Assembly (NCBI RefSeq): GCF_030704685.1
Contig: NZ_JAUZDX010000010.1
Location: 124,001-188,000, forward strand
DNA: 64,000 nucleotides
DNA from: Acidovorax sp. A1169
GTDB lineage: Bacteria; Pseudomonadota; Gammaproteobacteria; Burkholderiales; Burkholderiaceae_C
Direction: 5' to 3'
The first letter of the stretch is position 1. The number at the start of each line of letters is the position of its first letter. Positions 1-8,183 of the stretch are shown one piece after another. The notes under the pieces were generated by a model, which was not told where the DNA came from, made no database searches, and saw only the letters and a list, made by a program, of their open reading frames with translations. The translations under genes were made by a program, and so were the position numbers.

Positions 1-2
1 TG

Positions 3-503
3 CGCCAGGACCCCGCCGCGATCAGCGAGGCCGACAAGGACACCGCGCGCCGCGTCATCTTCGGCATGGTCGACGGCCTGGGCGAGGGCGGCCGCAAGCA
101 GTGGCGCCGGCTCTGGCGCCGCATCCTGGGCCTGGAGCCCGGGGAGATGATGGAGATCACCACGGTGCAGCCGCGCCTGGGCTGGTATCACCGCAAGCAC
201 ATGGCGCTGGAGCAGGCGGTCTTCGAGCTGCAGGAGCGCTTCGCCGAGTTCGAGGACTTTCGCACCTGGTTGAAGGTGGGGGCAGGGCATGTGAACTGGT
301 TCCCCGGCCCCAAGGGAGGCGTGATCCCGGTGCCGCGCTCAATCAGCTACGGCAAGCTGGAGCAAGGCGAGATGGAGGTGTACCACGCCGCGGCCGTGAA
401 CTTCCTGCGCACCGAGCATGCCGGCGCCACGCTGTGGAAGCACCTGAGCCCGACCATGCGGATCCAGATGATTGAGACGGTACTGGGAGGGTTCGGAGAA
501 TGA
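3..503 (+). CDS. phage protein, DUF1367-like, 5' end outside window
   Basis: The frame is open to the left edge, so the gene starts upstream of the window; an internal ATG lies at 66. The C-terminal half (FHRK-like WYHRKHMAL, then a WLKVGAGH segment, then PRSISYGKLEQGEMEVYHAA) matches what I know of DUF1367, a family found in the late-early region of lambdoid phages, usually near nin-type genes. The N-terminal part visible here (basic, KQWRRLWRRI) is not typical, so family assignment is tentative. It overlaps the next gene by four bases (ATGA), indicating an operon. Function of DUF1367 is unknown. Confidence 0.55.
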   Translation, partial: RQDPAAISEADKDTARRVIFGMVDGLGEGGRKQWRRLWRRILGLEPGEMMEITTVQPRLGWYHRKHMALEQAVFELQERFAEFEDFRTWLKVGAGHVNWFPGPKGGVIPVPRSISYGKLEQGEMEVYHAAAVNFLRTEHAGATLWKHLSPTMRIQMIETVLGGFGE

Positions 504-835
504 ATGCCACGCAACTCGCCGAGATCATTCTGCGCGCCAGCACCCGCAAGCTGGATGACGAGGTGCGCATCGTGGCGCAGGCGCGGGCGGCGACCATGGG
601 GCCGCGCCACACAGTCGGCCTGCACTCCGCTGGGTACGGCATCGACTGGGAGAACGGCACGTTCGAGTTGATCCCCGCGACCCCGCTGACCGTGCTCACG
701 CCCGAGGAGTTGGCAGAGGTGCGCAAGAGCATGGCCATGGGCCAGAGCTGGCATGCGTACAAGTCCTGGAAGAAGCAGGATGAACGGATCAAGGCACTGG
801 AGGCCGAGCTGGCGACGCTGAGAGGCCGCGCATGA
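500..835 (+). CDS. hypothetical phage protein
   Basis: A 111-aa protein that starts at the ATGA overlap with the gene before it and ends in an ATGA overlap with the gene after it, so it sits in a tightly coupled operon. The C-terminal third (KSWKKQDERIKALEAELATL) is predicted coiled coil with heptad leucines. No family recognised. Position between a DUF1367-like and a ParB-like protein, just upstream of the terminase genes, fits a small accessory gene of the phage packaging/late-early region. Confidence 0.6.
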   Translation: MNATQLAEIILRASTRKLDDEVRIVAQARAATMGPRHTVGLHSAGYGIDWENGTFELIPATPLTVLTPEELAEVRKSMAMGQSWHAYKSWKKQDERIKALEAELATLRGRA

Positions 836-1182
836 CGGCCCGCCTCATTTCGTCCCAGCGCCACCTGGACCCCGCCATCGTGGCGCGCAAGGCAGCGACG
901 TTCCAGGTGTTCGTGGTCAACGTCATCGAACTGACCCTGCGCGGCATGCCATACCGCGTGCTGGTGGATGGTCACCACAACCTGGCGGCCGCCCGGCTGG
1001 TGGGCGTGGAGCCGACGTGGCGCAGTGCTCCCAAGAAGCTGCAGCGGATCATGGACAGCACGCCCCGGGCGGACTTCGAGCGCTTCCTGATCAACAACCT
1101 GACCGATTCGGACTGGTACGACGTGGACACCGGCGCCGTGGTGCTGGACCTACTGGGGATGGAAAGGGCCGCATCTGCATGA
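832..1182 (+). CDS. ParB/sulfiredoxin-fold domain protein
   Basis: A 116-aa protein with a clear ParB-like signature: a strand followed by YRVLVDGHHNLAAARLVG (about residues 43-61), matching the DGHHR-A-A motif of the ParB/Srx nucleotide-binding fold. Stand-alone ParB-like proteins are common in phages next to terminase genes, where roles in DNA processing or as CTP/ATP-dependent enzymes have been proposed. The second half is not recognised. It overlaps both neighbours by four bases. The fold assignment is fairly secure; the biochemical role is not. Confidence 0.6.
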   Translation: MTARLISSQRHLDPAIVARKAATFQVFVVNVIELTLRGMPYRVLVDGHHNLAAARLVGVEPTWRSAPKKLQRIMDSTPRADFERFLINNLTDSDWYDVDTGAVVLDLLGMERAASA

Positions 1183-1490
1183 GCGACGCGACGAAGACCA
1201 TCACCAGCGCCAGGCGCAATGGCCTCAAGGCCCGCATCGAGAAGCTGCTGACCGACAACCAGACGCGGGACTACAGCGTGCACGAGATCGGCGCCGCCCT
1301 GGGCGTGCCCAAGACCGAAAACTCGCAAATCTGCTCGGCCCTGTGCAAGTTGCCCGTGCGCAGCGTGATGGGCCCCGCTGTGGGCAGCCTGGGCCGCCGC
1401 TACACCAAGCGCTACCGCATCGTGCCCAAGCCAGCGCCCATCGTGGTGCGCGAGGTGGACATGCGGCGCGAGCTGGCATTGATTCGATAG
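1179..1490 (+). CDS. hypothetical phage protein with helix-turn-helix-like core
   Basis: The start is ATG 1179 inside the ATGA overlap with the ParB-like gene, giving 103 aa. Residues about 25-55 (RDYSVHEIGAALGVPK and the following helix) look like a winged-helix or HTH unit, followed by a strand pair typical of a wing (GRRYTKRYRIV). This suggests a small DNA-binding protein. No close family recognised. It is part of the operon leading into the terminase genes. Confidence 0.55.
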   Translation: MSDATKTITSARRNGLKARIEKLLTDNQTRDYSVHEIGAALGVPKTENSQICSALCKLPVRSVMGPAVGSLGRRYTKRYRIVPKPAPIVVREVDMRRELALIR

Positions 1491-1498
1491 GAGAGACC

Positions 1499-1801
1499 AT
1501 GGACTACGACACCGACGAGACTGAAGACCTGCATTTCATTGAGCTGCAGGCACCTGGCGCACCCACCCTTTATGCCGGCGTGACCGGATCAGGCATGGTC
1601 TACCTGCGGGGGGACCTGCACCCCCTGGGCGCCGCCACAGCCCTGATCAAGGCAGCGCGGGAGCACATCCCCTATGCCGCCATCAGCGCGGTAAACGTGC
1701 TCTTTCCGGCCGACTGGCTGCGTGGGGAGTGCCTGCACGACGGTGACCGGCTGCGGGTGATCGACAACATGGAGCGGATGGTGCGGGGGGCGCGCACGTG
1801 A
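1499..1801 (+). CDS. hypothetical phage protein
   Basis: A 100-aa acidic protein starting at ATG 1499, preceded by a good ribosome-binding site (AGGAGAG at 1489-1495). It overlaps the start of the small terminase gene by four bases (GTGA). No recognised domain; the middle part (GMVYLRGDLHPLGAATALIKAA) looks globular. Its position immediately before terS is the only functional clue. Confidence 0.55.
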   Translation: MDYDTDETEDLHFIELQAPGAPTLYAGVTGSGMVYLRGDLHPLGAATALIKAAREHIPYAAISAVNVLFPADWLRGECLHDGDRLRVIDNMERMVRGART

Positions 1802-2382
1802 AACCCCTGTCCGCCCCCATGGAGCTGTTCGCCCGCCGGCACGCCGAGGGCGCGAGCCAGTCCGCAGCCTATCGCGAGGCGTACCCTCGCAGCGTGAATT
1901 GGAAGCCCGACAGCGTGCACTCCAAGGCATCCACCCTGGCGGCGGATGTGAGGGTTGCGGCAAGGGTGGCCGAATTGCGGGCGGCGGCGGTCGAGCGCAC
2001 GGGCGTGACGCAGGACCAGATCATCAGGGAGCTGTCGCGCATTGCCTTCTTCGACATCCGCAAGATCTTCAACCGCGATGGAAGCCTGAAGAACGTGCTC
2101 GACCTCGACGATGACACCGCAGCGGCGATCGGCTCCATCGAGATGCTCGACATTGGCACAGACGGGCAACTGGTCATGTCCAAGAAGTTCAAGACCGAGA
2201 GCAAGAAGGCCGCGCTGGAGCTGCTGGGCACGCACCTGGGCATGTTCGTGAAGAAGTTCGAGGACGTGACGGACCCTATGACCAAGGCGCTGGGCAACAT
2301 GCCGCCCGCGCAGGCCGAGGAGATGATCGCGGCGCTGGCCCAGGTGCGCGCGATCAAGGAGAAGAGCCGCAGTGCTTCCTGA
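1798..2382 (+). CDS. terS: terminase small subunit
   Basis: A 194-aa protein starting with GTG 1798, overlapping the upstream gene. The N-terminus (ELFARRHAEGASQSAAYREAYP) is the HTH-like DNA-recognition part of the Terminase_2 family, followed by the usual central helices (DQIIRELSRIAFFDIRKIF) and a later segment KAALELLGTHLGMFVKKFED, characteristic of small terminase subunits. It recognises phage DNA and loads the large subunit for headful packaging. It overlaps the large-subunit ATPase gene by 11 bases, which implies translational coupling. Confidence 0.85.
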   Translation: MKPLSAPMELFARRHAEGASQSAAYREAYPRSVNWKPDSVHSKASTLAADVRVAARVAELRAAAVERTGVTQDQIIRELSRIAFFDIRKIFNRDGSLKNVLDLDDDTAAAIGSIEMLDIGTDGQLVMSKKFKTESKKAALELLGTHLGMFVKKFEDVTDPMTKALGNMPPAQAEEMIAALAQVRAIKEKSRSAS

Positions 2383-3082
2383 TGCCCTGGAAAATGCCAC
2401 GCTGGAACAGATCGAGGCCATGGAGGTCCTGCTGCTGCGGCGGCTGGCCGGCTGGCGCATGCGCAACTTCTTTAAGGACGATGGCCCCCTGCGCCGCGAG
2501 CTGTACGGGCGCCACATGGCCTTCTTCCGGGCCGGGGCCACGCACCGCGAGCGCTGCTTTATGGCCGGCAACCGGGTGGGCAAGACCATCGGCGGGGCCT
2601 ACGAGACCACGCTGCACCTGACTGGGCGCTATCCGGACTGGTGGCAGGGCCGGCGCTTCGACAAGCCCATACACGCCTGGGCGGCTGGCAAGACGACCGA
2701 GACCACCCGCGACATCGTGCAGCTGGAGCTGTATGGCCAGCCCGGCCAGCCAGGCACAGGGATGATCCCGGCCGACGACATCGTGAAGGCGCGGCCCAGG
2801 CCCAACGGCAATGGAGCGCTCGATTTCATCCGCGTGAAGCACCTGACTGGCGGCGAGAGCGTGCTGGGCTTCAAGTCCTACGACCAGGGGCGCAAGGCCT
2901 TCGAGGGCACGGCCAAGCACTGGGTGTGGCTGGACGAGGAGCCGCCACCCACGGTCTACAACGAATGCCTGACCCGCACGGCCACGACGCAGGGCCTGAT
3001 CGCCATCACGTTCACCCCACTGGAAGGCGCCACCGAGGTGGTGCTGGACTTCCTCACCAAAGGCCAACAGGTAACGACATGA
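2372..3082 (+). CDS. terL: terminase large subunit, ATPase half (split gene)
   Basis: A 236-aa protein from GTG 2372. It carries a Walker A (CFMAGNRVGKT, about residues 66-76) and a Walker B with catalytic glutamate (HWVWLDEEPP, about 183-192), and coupling-motif-like TFTPLEGATE, in the order seen in the P22 gp2-type large terminase (Terminase_6 family). The ORF ends at TGA 3080-3082, just after the ATPase domain. The nuclease domain continues in another frame from ATG 3079, so the normally about 480-aa protein is divided in two. Adding one base before the ATG would rejoin the frames. Either a frameshift, a programmed -1 shift, or a genuine two-subunit enzyme. Confidence 0.85.
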   Translation: MLPDALENATLEQIEAMEVLLLRRLAGWRMRNFFKDDGPLRRELYGRHMAFFRAGATHRERCFMAGNRVGKTIGGAYETTLHLTGRYPDWWQGRRFDKPIHAWAAGKTTETTRDIVQLELYGQPGQPGTGMIPADDIVKARPRPNGNGALDFIRVKHLTGGESVLGFKSYDQGRKAFEGTAKHWVWLDEEPPPTVYNECLTRTATTQGLIAITFTPLEGATEVVLDFLTKGQQVTT

Positions 3083-3825
3083 GCAAAGCCATCATCCAGG
3101 CCGGCTGGAACGACGTGCCCCACCTCGACGAGAAGACCAAGCAGGAGCTTGCCGAGAGCTATCCGGAGCACGAGCGCGAGGCCCGCATGAACGGCGTGCC
3201 CGTGTTGGGCAGCGGCAAGGTGTTCCCCGTGGCCGAGGAGTCGATCGTGTGCCCACCCTTCGCGCTGCCCGCGCACTGGCCGCGCATCGTGGGCCTGGAC
3301 TTCGGCTGGGACCACCCGGCCGCAGCCGCCTGGCTGGCGTGGGACCGGGACACGGATACCGTCTACGTGTACGACACCTTCCGCGTGCGCGAGACCAGCG
3401 TGGCCATGCAGGCGCCGCTGATCGCTGCTCGTGGGAAGTGGATGCCCGTGGCATGGCCGCACGACGGCCTACAGCACGACAAGGGCAGCGGCGAGCAGCT
3501 GGCGGGCCAGTACCGCACCCTGGGCGTGAACCTGTTGCCCGAGCGCGCCACCTTCGAGGACGGCAGCAACGGGCTGGAGGCGGGCATCAGTGACCTGCTC
3601 ACGCGCATGCAGACCGGGCGCTTCAAGGTGTTCTCCACCTGCGGCGACTGGCTGGAGGAGTGGCGCCTGTACCACCGCAAGAACGGGTTGATCGTCAAGC
3701 TGCGGGACGACTTGCAGAGCGCGACCCGCTACGGCGTCATGATGCTGCGCTTTGCGATCACCCAGCCCAAGGCGTCCACCCTGGGCGGCGGCTCCAACAT
3801 GGCCAACCGGCGCGGCGGCTACTGA
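3079..3825 (+). CDS. terL: terminase large subunit, nuclease half (split gene)
   Basis: A 248-aa protein from ATG 3079 in a stop-start ATGA overlap with the ATPase half. It begins with the linker typical of P22 gp2-like proteins (SYPEHEREARMNGVPVLGSG, about 28-47) and then the RNase H-like nuclease core: first acidic strand VGLDFGWDHPAAAAW (about 72-86), then MPVAWPHDG with a further aspartate. No part of the nuclease seems missing. The Shine-Dalgarno ahead of ATG 3079 is weak (AGG only), so translation would depend on coupling to the ATPase half or on frameshifting. Confidence 0.85.
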   Translation: MSKAIIQAGWNDVPHLDEKTKQELAESYPEHEREARMNGVPVLGSGKVFPVAEESIVCPPFALPAHWPRIVGLDFGWDHPAAAAWLAWDRDTDTVYVYDTFRVRETSVAMQAPLIAARGKWMPVAWPHDGLQHDKGSGEQLAGQYRTLGVNLLPERATFEDGSNGLEAGISDLLTRMQTGRFKVFSTCGDWLEEWRLYHRKNGLIVKLRDDLQSATRYGVMMLRFAITQPKASTLGGGSNMANRRGGY

Positions 3826-3827
3826 GC

Positions 3828-3849
3828 AAACGGCATTAATGCCAGCGGT
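3828..3849. repeat. 22-bp element with 12-bp palindrome, copy 1
   Basis: The intergenic gap after the terminase contains AAACGGCATTAATGCCAGCG, centred on the perfect palindrome GGCATTAATGCC (3832-3843). A near-identical copy (one mismatch over 22 bp) lies at 20822-20843 ahead of the scaffold gene. Both are in the only longer gaps before structural genes, here 27 bases before the portal start, suggesting a protein-binding or promoter-associated site. What binds it is unknown. Confidence 0.7.
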
Positions 3850-3869
3850 GGGGGATTCGGGCCGCGCGC

Positions 3870-6164
3870 GTGACCATGCGCGGCATGAACGCTGCCACCG
3901 CCCAACCTCCGACCCTTGCCGGCTTGTCTGAAGAAGAGCTTGCCGCCCTGGTTGCGGCTGGCGAGATCACGGCCGACGAGGTGGTGGCGCTGCTCGAGCA
4001 GCAGCTCGACCCCGAGGCACAGCGCCAGCAGGAAGACCAGGACCGCCGCGACGCCGAAGCCCGTGCTGTGCGCGTCAGTGCGCTGGGCCGCCGCCTGCTG
4101 ACCCTGGCGCAGGAGCAGGTGCAGCAGCGCCAGGTGATCGAGGAGCGCTGGTACAAGGACGTGCGCCAGTTCAACGGGCAGTACGACCCGGGCATGTTCG
4201 GCGACGAGGGCGAGTACGGCAGCCGCATCTTCGTGCCGCTGACGCGCCGGCTGTGCGGGCTGGTGGAGGCACGGCTGTTCGACATGCTGTTCCCCAGCGA
4301 CGAGCGCAGCTATGTGATCGAGCCCACCCCCGTGCCGGACCTGGACGAAGCAATGGGCCTGGCCGAGCAGTTGCCACCCGACACCCAGATGCAGTCCCCG
4401 GAGGGGCCCATGGTCACCGCCGGGGCGATGAAGGACTCCATCGGAGCCATGATGGACGAGGCGAGCAAGGCCTGCGACGCAATGCAGCGCGAGATCGATG
4501 ACCAGCTCGCGGAGTGCAGCTACCCGCGCCATGCGCGCGATGTGATCCACGATGCGGTGCTGTACGGCACGGGCGTGCTCAAGGGCCCCGTGCCCCTATT
4601 CCGCACCACGAAGCGCTGGACGCAGCAGGGCGATGGCGCCTACGTCATGAGCCTGACCCGCAAGCCGCTGCCCCAGGCCAGCCGGGTGGACCTTTGGAAC
4701 TTCTTCCCCGACATGAGCAGCACGCACATCCGCGAGGCGGAGTTCGTGTTCGAGCGCCACTACCTGACCAAACAGGAGGCCGCCGACCTGCAGGACATGC
4801 CCGACGTAGATGCCGACGCGCTGCGCCGCATGCTGGGGACAGATCCCACTACCCCCACCAACAACTACCGCGAGCGCCTGCGCGCCATCAGCGGCAGCAG
4901 CGGCGCCAAGGATCGTCGCTACGAGGTCTGGGAGTACCACGGTCCCATCACGGCCCAGGAGCTGATCGACTGCGGCTGCGCGGTGGAAGACGACCCGCTC
5001 AAGACCTACACCGGCGTGGTCTGGTTCGGCAGCCAGGGCGAGGTGCTGAAGGCTGCGCTCAACCCGCTGGACAGCAACGAACACCCGTACAGCGTGTTCA
5101 CCTGGCAGATGGACGAGGCCAGCATCTTCGGCTTTGGCATGCCGTACGAGGTGCGCGACAACCAGGAGAGCGCCAACAGTTCCTTCCGCGCCATGCACGA
5201 CAACATGGGCCTGTGCGTGCTGCCCCAGGTGGTGGTGGATGACCAGGCCATCGAGCCGGTGGATGGTTCGTGGCGCATGGCGCCGGGCAAGTTCTGGCGC
5301 AACAAGCGCCCGGGGGCGGATGCGCGCCAAGGCATCCAGTTCATCGCAATCGATGCGCGCCTCAAGGAGCTGCAGGAGATCTTCGGGATGTCCAAGCAGC
5401 TGATCGAGGAGGTGGGCACGCTGCCCGCATTCCTCCAAGGCACCGAGGCGCCCAACTACATGCAGAGCGCCACCGGGGCCAGCATCGCCTACACGGCTGC
5501 CAACCTCTGGGTGCGCCGCGCCGTGCGCAACTGGGACGATGACATCGTCACGCCGCTGATCACTCGCTTCTTCGACTGGAACATGCAGTACAGCGAGAAG
5601 AAAGAGATCAAGGGCGACAGCCGGGTGCGCGCCATGGGCATCGCGGCCCTGGTGGAGCTGGAAGGCCAGGCGCAGCGGCTACAGGCCTTCATGCAGACCG
5701 CCCAGGCCATGGGTCTGCCACCGAGCAACCAGATGCGGCTGATGCGGCAATTCGCCCGGGCCTTCAAGCTGGACCCCGACCAGGTGCTGCCCACCGAGCA
5801 GGAGATCGCCAAGATGCAGCAGGCCGAGCAGCAGCAGGGGCCGAAGCAGGATCCGCTCATGGCCAAAGTTGAGCTCGACAAGGCACGCCTGCAGCAAACC
5901 CAGCAGATCCACCAGGAAGACCAGGCCCTGCGCCGCGAGGAGATGGCTTCCAACGAACGCGTTATGGATCGCCGCATGCAGCTGGAGATGGCCGATACAG
6001 CAGCCCGTCTGGGCATCACCCAAGACGAAGCCATGCGGCGCTTCGGGTACGAGCGGGAGAAGACTCAGGCTCTCCTGGCTGACAAACAGGCAGATCGCGA
6101 CAACAAGGCCCAGATGCTCAACGCCGAGATGCAGTTCGCTGCCCAGACCGGGAGGGGCGTATGA
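3870..6164 (+). CDS. phage portal protein
   Basis: A protein of up to 764 aa. Starts are possible at GTG 3870, ATG 3876 or ATG 3885; none has a perfect ribosome-binding site. It is the dodecameric ring at the DNA-entry vertex of the head. Length and location directly after the terminase fit P22-like portals (about 725 aa). The central part contains long conserved portal-like segments (RDNQESANSSFRAMHDNMG, MSKQLIEEVGTLPAFLQG, WVRRAVRNWDDDIVTPLI). The last 150 residues are glutamine-rich coiled coil (the barrel region in P22-type portals). It overlaps the next gene by four bases. Confidence 0.85.
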   Translation: MTMRGMNAATAQPPTLAGLSEEELAALVAAGEITADEVVALLEQQLDPEAQRQQEDQDRRDAEARAVRVSALGRRLLTLAQEQVQQRQVIEERWYKDVRQFNGQYDPGMFGDEGEYGSRIFVPLTRRLCGLVEARLFDMLFPSDERSYVIEPTPVPDLDEAMGLAEQLPPDTQMQSPEGPMVTAGAMKDSIGAMMDEASKACDAMQREIDDQLAECSYPRHARDVIHDAVLYGTGVLKGPVPLFRTTKRWTQQGDGAYVMSLTRKPLPQASRVDLWNFFPDMSSTHIREAEFVFERHYLTKQEAADLQDMPDVDADALRRMLGTDPTTPTNNYRERLRAISGSSGAKDRRYEVWEYHGPITAQELIDCGCAVEDDPLKTYTGVVWFGSQGEVLKAALNPLDSNEHPYSVFTWQMDEASIFGFGMPYEVRDNQESANSSFRAMHDNMGLCVLPQVVVDDQAIEPVDGSWRMAPGKFWRNKRPGADARQGIQFIAIDARLKELQEIFGMSKQLIEEVGTLPAFLQGTEAPNYMQSATGASIAYTAANLWVRRAVRNWDDDIVTPLITRFFDWNMQYSEKKEIKGDSRVRAMGIAALVELEGQAQRLQAFMQTAQAMGLPPSNQMRLMRQFARAFKLDPDQVLPTEQEIAKMQQAEQQQGPKQDPLMAKVELDKARLQQTQQIHQEDQALRREEMASNERVMDRRMQLEMADTAARLGITQDEAMRRFGYEREKTQALLADKQADRDNKAQMLNAEMQFAAQTGRGV

Positions 6165-6397
6165 GCTGGGAGACGCAGATCAACCCGGCCACCGCCGTGT
6201 GGCGCGGCGTGGAGGCCTATGCCGCCGAGCGCATCGCCGAGCTGACCACCGTGTGCACCACGGTGCGCTCCACCGACGCCGAGATCCGCGCCGCGCAGGC
6301 CGCCATCCAGGAGCTGCAAGCCCTGCTGGCGCTTCCCGGCCGCATTGCCCTGCAGGCGCAGCAGCGCGGCACCACCGACCGCAGCAAAGGATACTGA
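6161..6397 (+). CDS. hypothetical phage protein, coiled coil
   Basis: A 78-aa protein that overlaps the portal stop by four bases. Its sequence is mostly helical with a heptad-like middle (AEIRAAQAAIQELQALLAL). No family recognised. Location between the portal and the ejection-type proteins suggests a minor virion or assembly protein. Confidence 0.6.
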   Translation: MSWETQINPATAVWRGVEAYAAERIAELTTVCTTVRSTDAEIRAAQAAIQELQALLALPGRIALQAQQRGTTDRSKGY

Positions 6398-6399
6398 CC

Positions 6400-7737
6400 A
6401 TGGCAGAGTACACGCAGGATCACGTCAACGCGGCCTATGCGACCGAGCGGGCCAACGGCGCGTCGGACGAGGACCTGGCACGTATCGGCAAGTCGCTGGG
6501 CGTCACCGACGCGCAGTTCAACCTGGCCAGCCAGGCCTGGGGCACCACGCCCACCACTGCGGCGGCACCGGTGGCAAGCGCCCCCGCCGCAGCGCCGGCC
6601 CGCTTCGAGGAAGGCGACTACCAAAACTTCCGCACCTGGGCCACCGGCAAGAGCTTCGACGAGATCGGCGCTGCGGCCAAGCAGTACGGCGTGACGGCCG
6701 AGGAACTTGGCAAAGCCTTCGGGAGCCACGGCGGTTCTGCCCAGCAGGTCATGGATGCGTCCAAGTACGGAACCGATGGCTGGGACGGCTGGAAGGATGA
6801 GGCATCGAAATGGTCGTTCTCTGGCTCCGGGTGGGACTATGACGATAAAGCCCCGCCGAAGACTGGCATCAACCTGTCCCAGCTGCAGGGCATGACGAAG
6901 TGGGAGGTGTCGCCCAACGAGACGGTGCGCAGCCAGCTGCAGCAGATCATTGCCGACGACAGCCCGCTGATGCAGCAGGCCCGCGCGCGCGCCATGCAGC
7001 AGTCGAACACCAGGGGCCTGCTCAACAGCAGCATGGCGGCCACGGCCGGCGAGTCGGCGCTGTACGACGCCGCGATGCCCATTGCCACCCAGGACGCCAG
7101 CACCTATGCGCGGGCCGGCGAGTTCAACGCGGGCCAGGCGAACACGTTCTCGCGCGACAACAACGCCTTTGTGCGCGACGCCTACATGGCCGACTTCAAC
7201 GTGCAGGCGAACGAGTGGGCCGCGCAGCAGCAGTGGGACCGCGACTACAAGACGCTGGACCGCCAGCAGCAGCTGCAACTGGAGCGGGACGCCATCCAGA
7301 ACGGCTACCAGACCGCGCGGGACAAGTTCGCGGCCGAAAGCCAGATGTCCATTGCGCAGCTGAACGCGGCATCGCAGGCGGCCAACTTCCAGCCCGACAC
7401 GAGCATGGCACGCCTGCAGCTGCAACTGGCTTCTGACGACAAGAAGACCGACCGGCAGCTGGCGCTGGACGGGCGCAACACGATGACCAACTTGCGCAAC
7501 GATGGAACGGACAAGGTCTTCCGCATCCAGACCAGCGACATGTCTCCGGAGCAGAAGCGGGAGGCCATCGACAGCGTGGTCGACATGACCAACAAGAGCC
7601 TCGGGAACCAGGCCACGTACCTGGGCATCACGCCGGATACCTGGCTGCTCACGAAAACGGCTGCAGCGACCGGCGGGCCATCGCCAGGGCCTGCGGGCCC
7701 AGCATCTAGCGACACGACCGGGGCAGGTGCCGCATGA
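6400..7737 (+). CDS. putative internal virion/ejection protein
   Basis: A 445-aa protein starting at ATG 6400. The N-terminus is low complexity (Ala/Pro/Thr), followed by a repeated helix-turn pattern (SLGVTDAQF, then QYGVTAEELGKAF). The rest is long alanine- and glutamine-rich helix (QQWDRDYKTLDRQQQLQLER, about 265-300). Such rod-like proteins after the portal are usually internal core or DNA-ejection proteins in podoviruses (compare P22 gp7/gp20/gp16 or T7 gp14-16), but no sequence family is certain. It overlaps the following GNAT gene by four bases. Confidence 0.65.
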   Translation: MAEYTQDHVNAAYATERANGASDEDLARIGKSLGVTDAQFNLASQAWGTTPTTAAAPVASAPAAAPARFEEGDYQNFRTWATGKSFDEIGAAAKQYGVTAEELGKAFGSHGGSAQQVMDASKYGTDGWDGWKDEASKWSFSGSGWDYDDKAPPKTGINLSQLQGMTKWEVSPNETVRSQLQQIIADDSPLMQQARARAMQQSNTRGLLNSSMAATAGESALYDAAMPIATQDASTYARAGEFNAGQANTFSRDNNAFVRDAYMADFNVQANEWAAQQQWDRDYKTLDRQQQLQLERDAIQNGYQTARDKFAAESQMSIAQLNAASQAANFQPDTSMARLQLQLASDDKKTDRQLALDGRNTMTNLRNDGTDKVFRIQTSDMSPEQKREAIDSVVDMTNKSLGNQATYLGITPDTWLLTKTAAATGGPSPGPAGPASSDTTGAGAA

Positions 7738-8180
7738 CCATCATCCGCCGCGCCACCCGCGAGGACCTGCCCGGCCTGGTGGCACTGGCCCTGCGTGAGC
7801 ACGCCGCCAGCCAAATGGCTGACCAGCCTATCGAGCTGGCCCAGGTGCAGGCATCGTTCTTGGGGGTGATCCAGGGTATGTCCGGCGCGGTGTTCGTCAG
7901 CGAAGAAGGCGGCGCGCTGCGCGGCCTGATCGCGGGCATCGTGCAGCCCGGTCTTTTCAACCGCCGGCAGACCGCCTACGAACTGCTCTGGTACGCCGAG
8001 GACGGCTCGGGCCTGCGCCTGCTGGCAGCGCTGCAGGACTGGGCCGCGCGCATGCGGGCTGTGCAGTTCGTGGTGCACGACTACGCCGGCATCGCCGATC
8101 CGGCACGTTTCAACAAGGTCATGGCCCGCCGGGGCTTTGGCGTCATGGGCACGGCCTACGTGTCCGCACTGGAGAACTGA
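7734..8180 (+). CDS. GNAT-family N-acetyltransferase-like protein
   Basis: A 148-aa protein with GNAT topology: N-terminal MTIIRRATREDLPGLVALAL (strand-helix), a central strand AVFVSEEGGALRGLIAGIV, and the LLAALQDWAARMRAVQFVVH helix-strand where the acetyl-CoA pyrophosphate loop would be. The canonical Q/R-x-x-G-x-G/A loop is not obvious, so catalysis is uncertain. It sits inside the ejection-protein operon with four-base overlap upstream. Similar small GNAT-like proteins occur at this place in several podoviruses, perhaps as structural proteins. Confidence 0.65.
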   Translation: MTIIRRATREDLPGLVALALREHAASQMADQPIELAQVQASFLGVIQGMSGAVFVSEEGGALRGLIAGIVQPGLFNRRQTAYELLWYAEDGSGLRLLAALQDWAARMRAVQFVVHDYAGIADPARFNKVMARRGFGVMGTAYVSALEN

Positions 8181-8183
8181 TCC

